Shown here: piece by piece, positions 36,796 through 46,275 of the stretch
Position numbering within the stretch: the first letter of the stretch is position 1
Layout of the letters: each line of letters opens with the position of its first letter
Translations under genes and position numbers: made by a program
Assembly: GCF_024341905.1 (NCBI RefSeq)
Contig: NZ_BQXY01000010.1
Location: 62,001-126,000 of the forward strand
Direction: 5' to 3'
Length of the DNA stretch: 64,000 nucleotides
From: Clostridium folliculivorans
GTDB taxonomy: Bacteria > Bacillota > Clostridia > Clostridiales > Clostridiaceae
Notes under the pieces: generated by a model
The model's database searches: none
What the model was told of the DNA's origin: nothing
Seen by the model: only the letters and a program-made list of their open reading frames with translations

Positions 36796-38490
36796 ATGGC
36801 GGATATAGGTTTTGTTGTTGACGGAAAATATGAAATACTTAAACAAATAGGTAAAGGTGGTATGTCAATTGTTTATCTAGCAATGGATAAGCGACTTAAT
36901 AAGCAGTGGGCCGTTAAAGAGATTAGAAAAAAAGGTAATGGAAAAAATGATGAGGTAATTGTTAACAGCTTACTTGCCGAAGCTAATCTGATGAAACGAC
37001 TGGATCATCCAGCCTTACCTAGAATTGTTGATATTATTGATAATGAAGCAACAATTTATGTTGTTATGGACTATATCGAAGGCGAATCTCTTGACAAAAT
37101 TCTTTTGCAATATGGAGCTCAGCCAGAAGATTTAGTTATTGAATGGGCAAAACAGTTGTGTGATGCTCTCGGGTATTTGCATGCCCAAAAGCCTCCTATT
37201 ATTTATCGAGATATGAAGCCTGCAAACATCATGTTAAAGCCTGAAGGAAATCTAAAGTTAATTGACTTTGGTATTGCCCGTGAATATAAAGAGCAAAACT
37301 TAGCTGATACAACGGTTCTTGGCACAAAAGGATACGCATCGCCTGAGCATTATGGTTCACGACAGACTGATGCAAGATCGGATATTTTTACCTTGGGTAT
37401 GACCTTACATCACTTGCTCACAGGTGTCGACCCAAGACCAGCTGATTATATGTATGCTTCTATTCGTCAGTGGAATCCACAATTATCAGACGGTGTTGAA
37501 GCAATTATAGATAAGTGTACTGCCATTGATCCTGAATATAGATATCAAAGCTGTTCAGAATTGATGTATGATTTAGAACATCCTGATCTTATAACAAAAG
37601 ACTTTAAGAAAAAGCAAAAAAGAAGGTTAGGACTTTTCATTTCATCAGCAGCATTAGCAGTGGTGATGTTGATTTCTGGTTTTACTTGCAAAGCATTAGT
37701 TACTAAAGTAAACAACAGTGACTATGATACCTTGGTATCGGTAGTTGCGTCCACTTCTCTTTCTGAGAAAATATCAAGCTATAAAAAGGCAATAGAGATT
37801 TATCCTTATGATACACGAGCTTATATGTGTATATTGGATGCTTACGAAAATGAAGGTAAGTTTGATAAGCAGGAAAATGATGAGTTTTTGGCTCTTTATA
37901 ATGCAAATAAAGATGGTTTTGATGTATCAAGTGTTGAAGTAGCAAAGCTAAATTACCGAATAGGTATGATGTACTTTAATTATTACACAAACGATGATGG
38001 TACCTATAGTTTTTCAAATAGAGTGCAAAAAGCATATCCGTTCTTTGCAGCAGATTATGAAAATGAAAAGATGCCTGCAAGTTTTGAAAACAAGGCATTA
38101 TTAAATTGCTACTATCAGATCTGCTCATTTTATAAGAAATATATATTAAGTTCTGCCAATGTGGAAGAAGCTTCAAAAGAAAACTATCTAAAACTCATTG
38201 AGGTGATTGAACAATCACTTGATTCTGTAAAGAATTCAGGAGCTTACGACCAGATTACACTATATAATGGAACCTTCATGTTTCTTTATGACCAAAGAAT
38301 AAATTTACAATCAGTAAATGTTGAACAAGATACAATAGTATCGCTTATGGATAAGGTATATAAAAACGCTTCTTCCATTTCAGTACAAAAAGAACAGTCG
38401 AAAAAACTTCAAAGTGAGATCCTTGATAACTATGTAGAATACAAGAAGGCAATCGAAAGAACCTACACTAATGCGGAGGAGAGAAAATAA
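36796..38490 (+). CDS. Membrane Ser/Thr protein kinase (PknB/PrkC type, no PASTA)
   Basis: 564 residues. The kinase domain (12-270) is complete: IGKGGMSIVYLAMD, catalytic Lys41 in WAVKEIRKK, YRDMKPANIML near 138, DFG at 157 and GTKGYASPEHYG. A TM helix (about 277-302) follows. The 260-residue outside part is helical with TPR-like spacing (YKKAIEIYPYDTRAYMCILDAYENEGKF) rather than PASTA repeats, so it would not sense muropeptides in the usual way. Partner of the phosphatase upstream. Likely targets are the Thr repeats at 35424 and 38791 and perhaps EssC. Confidence 0.93.
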   Translation: MADIGFVVDGKYEILKQIGKGGMSIVYLAMDKRLNKQWAVKEIRKKGNGKNDEVIVNSLLAEANLMKRLDHPALPRIVDIIDNEATIYVVMDYIEGESLDKILLQYGAQPEDLVIEWAKQLCDALGYLHAQKPPIIYRDMKPANIMLKPEGNLKLIDFGIAREYKEQNLADTTVLGTKGYASPEHYGSRQTDARSDIFTLGMTLHHLLTGVDPRPADYMYASIRQWNPQLSDGVEAIIDKCTAIDPEYRYQSCSELMYDLEHPDLITKDFKKKQKRRLGLFISSAALAVVMLISGFTCKALVTKVNNSDYDTLVSVVASTSLSEKISSYKKAIEIYPYDTRAYMCILDAYENEGKFDKQENDEFLALYNANKDGFDVSSVEVAKLNYRIGMMYFNYYTNDDGTYSFSNRVQKAYPFFAADYENEKMPASFENKALLNCYYQICSFYKKYILSSANVEEASKENYLKLIEVIEQSLDSVKNSGAYDQITLYNGTFMFLYDQRINLQSVNVEQDTIVSLMDKVYKNASSISVQKEQSKKLQSEILDNYVEYKKAIERTYTNAEERK

Positions 38491-38492
38491 TT

Positions 38493-39023
38493 ATGGCAGA
38501 AATATTATCCACGATTTCAATAGTTTCTTTTGTATTATCGGCAGTATTCTTTGTACTTGCGGTTGTCTTTTGGATTAGATTTGGAGTCCTTGGTATTATT
38601 GGTGACTTGTCAGGTAGAACTGCAAAGAAATCAATTGCTAAGATGCGAGAGAACAATAAGAAAACAGGCAAGAAACTCTTTAGAACAAGTTCAATAAAGG
38701 TTGAACTAGAAAAACTAGAAGACACTAGGAAGGCGCCAATAAAGATATACGAAAAGACTTCTAAACTAGAAATTGGTGATAACCTTGAAACAGGCCTTTT
38801 GGATGACAACAAAGTTGATAACTTTACTGAAAATTCAACAGAGCTTTTGGATGATAACGATGCAACAGGAGTACTAAATGAAGAAGGAACAGCGGTGCTT
38901 GATAGTAATTCTAATACTGTTTTCAATGAGAATGTTGTAAACCATTCGCGAAAAGTAGCGGATGAAGGTGAGATTAAAATAATTGATGAGGTAATACTCA
39001 TCCATACGAATGAGGTGATTTGA
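38493..39023 (+). CDS. Single-pass membrane protein with Thr-x-x-Leu motifs
   Basis: 176 residues, starting 2 bp after the kinase. One TM helix (about 5-35), a basic juxtamembrane region (RTAKKSIAKMRENNKKTGKK), and an acidic tail with TGLLDDN, TELLDDN and TGVLNEEGTAVLDSN. No family recognised. The motifs match those repeated in the first gene of the locus. I infer a membrane scaffold phosphorylated by the kinase and bound by the FHA proteins or the EssC FHA domain. Confidence 0.75.
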   Translation: MAEILSTISIVSFVLSAVFFVLAVVFWIRFGVLGIIGDLSGRTAKKSIAKMRENNKKTGKKLFRTSSIKVELEKLEDTRKAPIKIYEKTSKLEIGDNLETGLLDDNKVDNFTENSTELLDDNDATGVLNEEGTAVLDSNSNTVFNENVVNHSRKVADEGEIKIIDEVILIHTNEVI

Positions 39024-39076
39024 TGATAGGCATAAAGATGAAAACATAAATGGAATCAAAAAGGAGAATGAAAAAG

Positions 39077-42000
39077 ATGGGGAAGTGCAAAACCAAAATC
39101 ACAGATCGTATTTTTGCTATGGTACTCGCTCTTATTACGGTAGTATATTTAATGCCTACCACAGTTTTTGCTGCAAATGAGAGCAATCCAGAAGCATTTA
39201 CGATTAATGTGAAGGACTCAAAGGGTATTGCTGTTAGTGACGCTACTGTAGCATATGTAGTTAAAGATAATTCTTCTGTGGTTGAAACAGGCAATAGCCA
39301 AACTGATGCAGATGGTTATGTTGTTGTTACAGAGCTGGCAAATCATACTGATGCAATCACAAACGGCACAATTACTATTAGCTATTCTATTGCTAAATCT
39401 GGATATACAACAAAACAAGCTGATGATGTGCAAGTTTCAGATGCAAAAGGCAATATCGATGTAGTCCTATATGCTACACCTCCTGCAACAGTTAACCTGT
39501 CTGTTGTCAAGAGTGGAAGTGGTACTGTTAAAATCAATGGAGATGAAAGCACAAGTGTTACTGTTAAAAAGGAAGATGCAATTACACTTGAAGTTACTCC
39601 AGTTGATGTTGATGGTGGAAAAGCTTATATAAAATCGCTGACAATTGGAACTGAAAGTATTCCAGTTGAAAAATACAAAGCCTATAGCAATAATGCTTTG
39701 AAGATTTCAAAGGATACCCAAATCGTCGTTGAGTTTGGCATTGATTACACTATTACAGCTTCAGCCGGTAGCGGTGGAGTAATTTTACTTAATAACAATA
39801 AAGTTAATAGCATTACCGTTGACAAAGATGCCTTGGTAAGTGTTTCTGTTACTCCAGACAGTGGATATGAGATTTCAGGTGTTGTAATTGATGGAGTACC
39901 TCAGACCGTTAGCAATGTTTCTAATTTCACTGAAAATGTTGCTGTCAGCAAAAATGTTATAGTTTCTGCTACCTTTATAAAGTTATATACAATTATGGTC
40001 ACATATGATAATGCAAAAGGAACAGTAGTTACTGATCCTGCTTGCGTGGGTGGACAGGTTACTGTTAAAGAAGGAAATAAGATTAAAGTAACAGCTACAC
40101 CAAACCCAAACTATCGTGTTTCAAAGGTTGTGAAGACTAGTATAAAGAATGGTGAAAAGAATAGTGAAACTAAAGATTATACGGACAATGGAAAGTCTTA
40201 TGAGGATACTATTACTACGATAAAAGAAGATTACTCATATGAGATTACTTTTGCTTCTAATGTATATAAAGTGACTGCTAATCAGCCTACCAATGGTACA
40301 GTTGTAATTAAAAATGCTAACGTAGATTATGGCGGCAGCACTGAGGTTACATTTACTCCTGATAGTGGCTACGTTCTTGAAGCTGTTACAGTTGATGGAA
40401 AGAATGTTCTTGAGGATGTTACAGTTGATGGGGAAAAATTAGTAGATGTAAAACAGGTGGATAACGATTCTATTCAGTTCACATTTAAAAACATTATCGC
40501 TGATAAAAACATAGTTGTTAGTTTCAAAGAGATGCCTATTGTAGATATGACAGATGTGTCTTTTAACTCCAGCGATGTAGCAAGAGTTAATAGTAATGGG
40601 GATTTGTACGTGTTTAAAAAGGGCAGTACAGTTAAATTTTCAACTGCTAAAAATGGTATGAGAGTTAATGGACAAAAAGAGGGTATTCTTACGGAAACGA
40701 GTACATGGTCTACAACAACAAATACCACTATAGAAAAACTTGAAATTTTCTATAAGGGTGAGTTTGATTACTGTGCAACTTGGCACAAGGTGAAGTTGCC
40801 TGATGGTGGCTTAAAACTTGCAATTGACCAAACTGCACCTTCAGTTAAATTAACTCCAGATGAAGCAAATAGCTATGGCTACTATAATAAAGATGTAAAT
40901 GTAGCAATTGCTGCTATAGATCCTGGTTCTTATTCAGGTATTGCTACTGTAGAGTATTGGGTAAAGTATGGGGTAGGAGAAAATGCTGTTGAAACTCAAC
41001 ACAATACAATTAACGTTAATAAAGAATCCGCATATAATGGAAATATTGTAGTTGATGCAAGCAAAAACAATAGGGATGATATACAAGTAATTGTGGCAGT
41101 AACAGATGCTTCTGGAAATACTACCACAGCAACACAGAACCTGAAAATCAATATAACAAAACCGGTGGTAAGCATAAGCATTGATGGAACTCTTCATCCT
41201 GAAGCGAAAACTGGATATTATAACTCAGACAGGACGGCAACTATTACGATTGTTGATAGAGCATCATGTTTTAATGAAAAAACAGCATTGGATGGATTAA
41301 GTATTACAGCTAAAGACAAAGAAGGTAACTATGTTGTTCCGCAATTAAGTAAGTGGTCTGGCAGTGAAGATACTCATACAGCTACACTTACATTTAGCTC
41401 AGATGCAAATTATAAGTGGCAGTTGTCTTATACAAACAATGCTGACCTTACAAATGATGCTGCTTCCACTACAGGTGATTCGGTGTATGAATTCGTTGTG
41501 GACAAAACAGCCCCTGTGGGTTCTATTGCATTAGAAACAACAACCTGGAATAAGCTACTTTCAACTATTACTTTTGGTATATGGAAAAACTACTCTGTTT
41601 CAGCAAAAGCAACAGGAACAGATGTAACCTCACCTGTGTATGATATTAAGTATTATAAATCCAATACAACAACCGCTTTAACAAAAGAAGAGCTAACTGC
41701 TCTTTACGATAGTGGTAAATTTGTTTCTGAAAAATATACTGTGGATTCCGATGAACAGTTTGCGGTATATGCAAGGATTACTGATTATGCCGGAAATACT
41801 TTATACGTCAGCACAAACGGAATTATTGTTGATATGACAGAAAGTGAAATTACATTAACACCTGATGCGCCTAATAAAAACGGTTTATACAATAAAGATG
41901 TTGATGTTGCTGTTAAGGTAAATGATGGAGTTGTTGATGGGAAGGCTTACTCTGGTATAAAGACTATTGATTATACTGTTGAAAACAATGGAACAGTTAC

Positions 42001-45000
42001 CCAGAGTGGCAATTTGTATACTTTTGATAAGACAAATCCTACACAGGATGAACTTAAAAAGGACTGGAGTGGAAGTATTAAAGTTGATAAGGTATTAAAT
42101 AATGATGATCATATTAAAGTGACTGTTATTTCTTATGATAATGCAGGAGAAAAGTCTGAAAAATCAATTCCTCTTTCTATTAATACAGATGAACCTGTAG
42201 TTAATGTATCCTATAGCGATACAGCCAACAAAGTAGCTGAAGATAATGGATATTTTGGAGCAAATCGAGCTGCAACCATTCAGATTACTGATAGATCATC
42301 TGCTTTTGATGTAGATACTGCAACAAAGGGAATTGTTATAAGTGCAATAGACGGAAAGAAAAATAAGGTTAAACTAGATACTAGCAGTATGATTAGCAAT
42401 TGGTCTAGTACTGGTAATGTTCATACTGCAACAATTACATTTTCAGATGATGGAAACTACACTTGGTCATTTGATTACACAAATAGAGCAGATAATCATA
42501 TGAAACCCGTTAATGCAACAGGTACTACACCATTCAAATTTACTGTAGATAAAACTGATCCAACTGGAACAGTATCTGTTGGTACAAGTATTTGGAGTAA
42601 ATTACTTAGTGTGCTTACATTTGGCTTGTATAGCAATGAAGATGTTCAGGTTAAAGCAACTTCAGATGATGCTACAAGTCCTGTTACAGTTGAATACTAT
42701 AAGACAAGTAATCCTACTGCTATGACAGCAGAAGAACTAGATAGTAAGAGTTTTGAACCTTACAAAGACTTCACCGTAGCAGCTGATGAGCAGTTTGTTG
42801 TTTATTTGAAGATTACAGATCATGCAGGAAACTATATTTACATCAATTCTGATGGATATATTGTAGATAAGGTTAAGAGTGATATAACCATTACTCCAGA
42901 TGTACCTAATAAGAATGGCACATATAAGGATGATGTAAATGTAGCAATTAAGGTTTCAGATGCAGCACCATATTCAGGTATTAAGACAGTGGATTATTGG
43001 GTGGTAAAGGATAATGATGCAGAGAATCCTACTCAGAAAGGTAATTTGTATACCTTTAGCAAAATTAATCCTACTCAAGCAGAGCTTCTTAAAGACTGGA
43101 CTGGAAGCATCACAGTAGATTCTAAAAAGAATAATAGTTGTAATGTTGTTGTGTATGTAAAAACTGTTGATAATGCAGGAAACGAAGATACAAAGTCAAT
43201 ACCTCTTGATATTGATGTTACTGCTCCTTCAATCAAGGTAACTTATGACAACAACACTGATAACAATGGAAACACATATTTTAATGCAAATCGTATGGCT
43301 ACTGTTGTTATAACAGAGAGAACACATCACTTTGACGCAGATGCGGCTACAAAAGGGATTGTTATCACAGCAGTTAATTCAAAGGGAAATAAAGTTGCAA
43401 TTGACCCTTCAGCAATGATAAGCAGTTGGACAACAAAAGAGGGGGCTACAGCTGATGCAGCAACCCATACTGCTAATATAAAATATCAAGCAGATGCAAA
43501 TTATACATTTGCAATTTCTTATACAGATAAAGCTGATATTGGAAATAGTAGTGTAAACACAGATACTTCAGTGGCACCTTATAAATTTACAGTAGATACT
43601 AATTCACCTACTGGAACAGTTAAGGCAAAATCAGAAGAAGGTCGCGAAGATACTTGGAATGAGCTTATTGATTCCTTGAAGTTTGGCTTCTGGTCTGGAA
43701 AGAAGATAGCGTTGACAGGTACTTCAGATGATGCAACCTCTCCTATTGATAGTGTTGTATATTACAAGACTGATTCACCAAAAGCTCTTACAGAAGCAGA
43801 AGTTAAAACAGTTACCTCTTGGCAAAACTTTGACGGTTTCTCTGTGTCAGCTAATGAACAGTTTACTGTTTATCTTAAGATTACAGATAAAGCTGGTAAT
43901 GTTAGCTATATCAGCACCGACGGAATGATCGTAGATGATACTTCTCCTCGTGAGGAGTCAATTGCTCCGGAAATAACTATAACACCTGAGAAGCCTATAA
44001 ATGGTTTGTACAATGGAGATGTAAAAGTTTCAATTAAAGTCGATGATCCATTGGTTAGTGGTACTTACTCAGGCTTAAAGACAGTTAATTATAAAGTCTT
44101 GAACATGGGTAAAGAAACACAAAGTGGAACATTATATTCCTTTACTAACAAGAATCCAAGTCGAGATGAATTGCTTAAGACTTGGACTGGTGATATTACT
44201 GTTGATAGTAAAAAGAACAACAGCAATGATGTTGTGGTTGAAATTTATGCTGAAGATAATGCTTTGAATTCTTCTAAGGATAAAGTTGCTATAAAGATTG
44301 ATATTACAGCACCTACTATTGACATCAGTTATAGTAACAATGATGGAGACAGTGGAAAGTATTACAAGAAAGATAGAGTAGCAACAGTTGTAGTAACTGA
44401 AAGAAACTTCAAGGCTGAAGATGTGAAGATTGCCATTACTAACATTGATGGAAAGATTCCTGAAATCAGCAGTTGGAAAGAAGTATTAGGAAGTGGCAAT
44501 CAGGACAATACCACACACACAGCAACAATTACCTATCATGAAGATGGTGACTACACCTTTAAGATTGAGTATAAAGATCTTGCTGACAATAAATGTGCTG
44601 GAGAAAACTACGCAGCTGGAACAACTAATCCTAAAGAGTTTACTGTGGACCAAACTTTACCTGTGGTTTCAGTAAGCTATGACAATAATAACGCACAGAA
44701 TGATAAGTATTTCAAAGCTAATCGTACTGCAACTATTGTTGTTAAGGAACACAATTTTGATGTAGGCAGAGTTAAATTTACTCAGACTGCAACTAAAGGT
44801 GGAGCAACAATAGCTGTACCTTCTGCAGCTTGGAGTAATAATGGAGACGTTCATACAGCAACTATTTCTTATAATGCTGATGGCGATTATACCTTTGACG
44901 TTAAGATGCAGGATATGGCTGGTAATGAAAGTGCAGAAGCAAATTATGGGACTTCAGTGGCAGCGAAGGACTTCACAGTTGATATGGATATCAAAGAGCC

Positions 45001-46141
45001 AGAAATTACAGGAGTTGAAAACGGAAAGGCTTATAAAGGAGATGTTATCCCTGTAATTAGCTTCTCTGATATTAACTACAGTAATTATGAAGTTAAACTT
45101 ACAAGAACCATTATGGGAGAGAAAGATGTAGATGTTACTAAGGAATTCATGAAGACATTAAGTATTGATGCTCAGGGTGGTTCTGGAAAGAATGATACCT
45201 TTGCAAAAGAACAGAAAAATGATGGTATTTATACACTTTATGTAAAGATGCTTGACAAGGCTGGTAATGAAAGTGAAAAGAAAGTAACCTTTACAGTAAA
45301 CCGTTTTGGATCTGTATATGAATATAGTGATTACCTTAGATCACTAATTGCAAATGGTGGAGCTTACACACAAACATTAAAAAATGACTTGGTTATTACA
45401 GAATACAATCCAGACCGTTTAGTAGGTGATTCTCTTGTAATTAAAATCACTTGTGACGGTAAGCCATTATCACAAGTTAAGTACAATGTTTCTCCTGTAA
45501 TCAATGAACAAGTGGGTGTTGGTAACAGTGGTTGGTTCCAATACCAGTACACTATCAGCAAGGAAAACTTTGCTAAGGACGGTGTATATAAGATATCCAT
45601 TGCTTCTAAAGATGCAACAGGAAATGCTCCTGAAAATACAAACTACAAAGACAAATCTATTTTGTTTAGAGTAGATAATACCGTTCCTGAATTGACAAGC
45701 GTTGTAGGTTTGGAAAAAGCTATTATCAATGCACAGAAAGTAACTGTTAAGTATACATTATTTGATACCATTGGCTTAAAGTCAGTGAAGGTATATGTTA
45801 ACGGAAAACAGCAGGGAGATACAATTACAGATTTCTCTGGTGATATAAACAACTATTCTGGTAGCTTTGTAATTAACGAAAGTAGTTCTAAGCAGACAGT
45901 TCGACTGGTTGTTGAGGATATGGCTGGAAACATTACTGATACAGATTCGGAGAACTTCAAGAGTGCTTATAAGTTTGAAAAAGCAGTAACAGTATCTACA
46001 AATAGTTTTGTACGATGGTATGCAGACAAACAGCTATTCTGGGGTTCAATTGGTGGAATTCTAGTATTTGTAGCAGGAATATGGTATGCTATTTACAATA
46101 AAAGGAAGAAATTAACTAACAAGTCTGATGTTGAGTTATAA
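39077..46141 (+). CDS. Giant Ig-like repeat surface protein with C-terminal TM anchor
   Basis: 2354 residues. ATG 39077 has AAAAAGGAG about 11 nt upstream; ATG 39068 and 39050 are too close or unsupported. Signal sequence (residues about 10-32, cut near VFA), a carboxypeptidase-regulatory-like domain, several InlB B-repeat-like domains (KSGSGTVKING, TPDSGYEISGVVIDG), then many bacterial Ig-like domains, and a final TM helix (LFWGSIGGILVFVAGIWYAI) with basic tail and no LPXTG. Three copies of a 350-residue block lie between 41495 and 44640. It is inside the secretion block. An N-hydrophobic, huge ectodomain, C-TM plan recalls EsaA/YueB and suggests a wall-crossing role; adhesin is the alternative. 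Confidence 0.8.
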   Translation: MGKCKTKITDRIFAMVLALITVVYLMPTTVFAANESNPEAFTINVKDSKGIAVSDATVAYVVKDNSSVVETGNSQTDADGYVVVTELANHTDAITNGTITISYSIAKSGYTTKQADDVQVSDAKGNIDVVLYATPPATVNLSVVKSGSGTVKINGDESTSVTVKKEDAITLEVTPVDVDGGKAYIKSLTIGTESIPVEKYKAYSNNALKISKDTQIVVEFGIDYTITASAGSGGVILLNNNKVNSITVDKDALVSVSVTPDSGYEISGVVIDGVPQTVSNVSNFTENVAVSKNVIVSATFIKLYTIMVTYDNAKGTVVTDPACVGGQVTVKEGNKIKVTATPNPNYRVSKVVKTSIKNGEKNSETKDYTDNGKSYEDTITTIKEDYSYEITFASNVYKVTANQPTNGTVVIKNANVDYGGSTEVTFTPDSGYVLEAVTVDGKNVLEDVTVDGEKLVDVKQVDNDSIQFTFKNIIADKNIVVSFKEMPIVDMTDVSFNSSDVARVNSNGDLYVFKKGSTVKFSTAKNGMRVNGQKEGILTETSTWSTTTNTTIEKLEIFYKGEFDYCATWHKVKLPDGGLKLAIDQTAPSVKLTPDEANSYGYYNKDVNVAIAAIDPGSYSGIATVEYWVKYGVGENAVETQHNTINVNKESAYNGNIVVDASKNNRDDIQVIVAVTDASGNTTTATQNLKINITKPVVSISIDGTLHPEAKTGYYNSDRTATITIVDRASCFNEKTALDGLSITAKDKEGNYVVPQLSKWSGSEDTHTATLTFSSDANYKWQLSYTNNADLTNDAASTTGDSVYEFVVDKTAPVGSIALETTTWNKLLSTITFGIWKNYSVSAKATGTDVTSPVYDIKYYKSNTTTALTKEELTALYDSGKFVSEKYTVDSDEQFAVYARITDYAGNTLYVSTNGIIVDMTESEITLTPDAPNKNGLYNKDVDVAVKVNDGVVDGKAYSGIKTIDYTVENNGTVTQSGNLYTFDKTNPTQDELKKDWSGSIKVDKVLNNDDHIKVTVISYDNAGEKSEKSIPLSINTDEPVVNVSYSDTANKVAEDNGYFGANRAATIQITDRSSAFDVDTATKGIVISAIDGKKNKVKLDTSSMISNWSSTGNVHTATITFSDDGNYTWSFDYTNRADNHMKPVNATGTTPFKFTVDKTDPTGTVSVGTSIWSKLLSVLTFGLYSNEDVQVKATSDDATSPVTVEYYKTSNPTAMTAEELDSKSFEPYKDFTVAADEQFVVYLKITDHAGNYIYINSDGYIVDKVKSDITITPDVPNKNGTYKDDVNVAIKVSDAAPYSGIKTVDYWVVKDNDAENPTQKGNLYTFSKINPTQAELLKDWTGSITVDSKKNNSCNVVVYVKTVDNAGNEDTKSIPLDIDVTAPSIKVTYDNNTDNNGNTYFNANRMATVVITERTHHFDADAATKGIVITAVNSKGNKVAIDPSAMISSWTTKEGATADAATHTANIKYQADANYTFAISYTDKADIGNSSVNTDTSVAPYKFTVDTNSPTGTVKAKSEEGREDTWNELIDSLKFGFWSGKKIALTGTSDDATSPIDSVVYYKTDSPKALTEAEVKTVTSWQNFDGFSVSANEQFTVYLKITDKAGNVSYISTDGMIVDDTSPREESIAPEITITPEKPINGLYNGDVKVSIKVDDPLVSGTYSGLKTVNYKVLNMGKETQSGTLYSFTNKNPSRDELLKTWTGDITVDSKKNNSNDVVVEIYAEDNALNSSKDKVAIKIDITAPTIDISYSNNDGDSGKYYKKDRVATVVVTERNFKAEDVKIAITNIDGKIPEISSWKEVLGSGNQDNTTHTATITYHEDGDYTFKIEYKDLADNKCAGENYAAGTTNPKEFTVDQTLPVVSVSYDNNNAQNDKYFKANRTATIVVKEHNFDVGRVKFTQTATKGGATIAVPSAAWSNNGDVHTATISYNADGDYTFDVKMQDMAGNESAEANYGTSVAAKDFTVDMDIKEPEITGVENGKAYKGDVIPVISFSDINYSNYEVKLTRTIMGEKDVDVTKEFMKTLSIDAQGGSGKNDTFAKEQKNDGIYTLYVKMLDKAGNESEKKVTFTVNRFGSVYEYSDYLRSLIANGGAYTQTLKNDLVITEYNPDRLVGDSLVIKITCDGKPLSQVKYNVSPVINEQVGVGNSGWFQYQYTISKENFAKDGVYKISIASKDATGNAPENTNYKDKSILFRVDNTVPELTSVVGLEKAIINAQKVTVKYTLFDTIGLKSVKVYVNGKQQGDTITDFSGDINNYSGSFVINESSSKQTVRLVVEDMAGNITDTDSENFKSAYKFEKAVTVSTNSFVRWYADKQLFWGSIGGILVFVAGIWYAIYNKRKKLTNKSDVEL
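41495..44640 (+). repeat. Three tandem ~1045-bp coding repeats
   Basis: Block starts at about 41495, 42540 and 43588, with a partial fourth from 44638. Each begins TVDxTxPxG, followed by WxxLLSxLTFG, TSPV..YYK, an SGIKTVDY segment, KNNS/NND and a F-x-A-N-R-x-A-T-I segment. Copies have diverged at DNA level, so the duplication is old. Confidence 0.75.
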
Positions 46142-46145
46142 AAAT

Positions 46146-46200
46146 TAGTCTTGGGGGTATCCTGTGTAGGGTAAAAACTACACAGGATATGCCGAGACTA
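46146..46200 (+). other. Long GC-richer hairpin between surface-protein and FHA genes
   Basis: ATCCTGTGTAG (46159-46169) pairs perfectly with CTACACAGGAT (46178-46188) around 8 nt; TAGTCT (46146-46151) pairs with AGACTA (46195-46200) to extend it. Only a weak T-run follows. It may partly terminate or protect the mRNA, separating the upstream regulatory/surface genes from the EssC genes. Confidence 0.65.
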
Positions 46201-46275
46201 TTTGTTAGAAATAATATCTTTATTACAAGAGGTATTATTTGTGATAAATAGCTGTATGTAAAGGATGGAGGATAT

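Noticed and set aside
36796..38490. PASTA-type PrkC kinase
   Set aside because: The outside region has helical TPR-like spacing and no PASTA repeats.
38468..39001. Antisense 177-codon frame opposite the TxxL membrane protein
   Set aside because: Ser/Leu/Phe-rich low-complexity output typical of the reverse of an acidic coding strand; no ribosome site and opposed to a tightly packed operon.
39077..46141. Sortase-anchored protein
   Set aside because: No LPXTG-like motif precedes the final TM helix; the tail has only a TM segment and basic residues.
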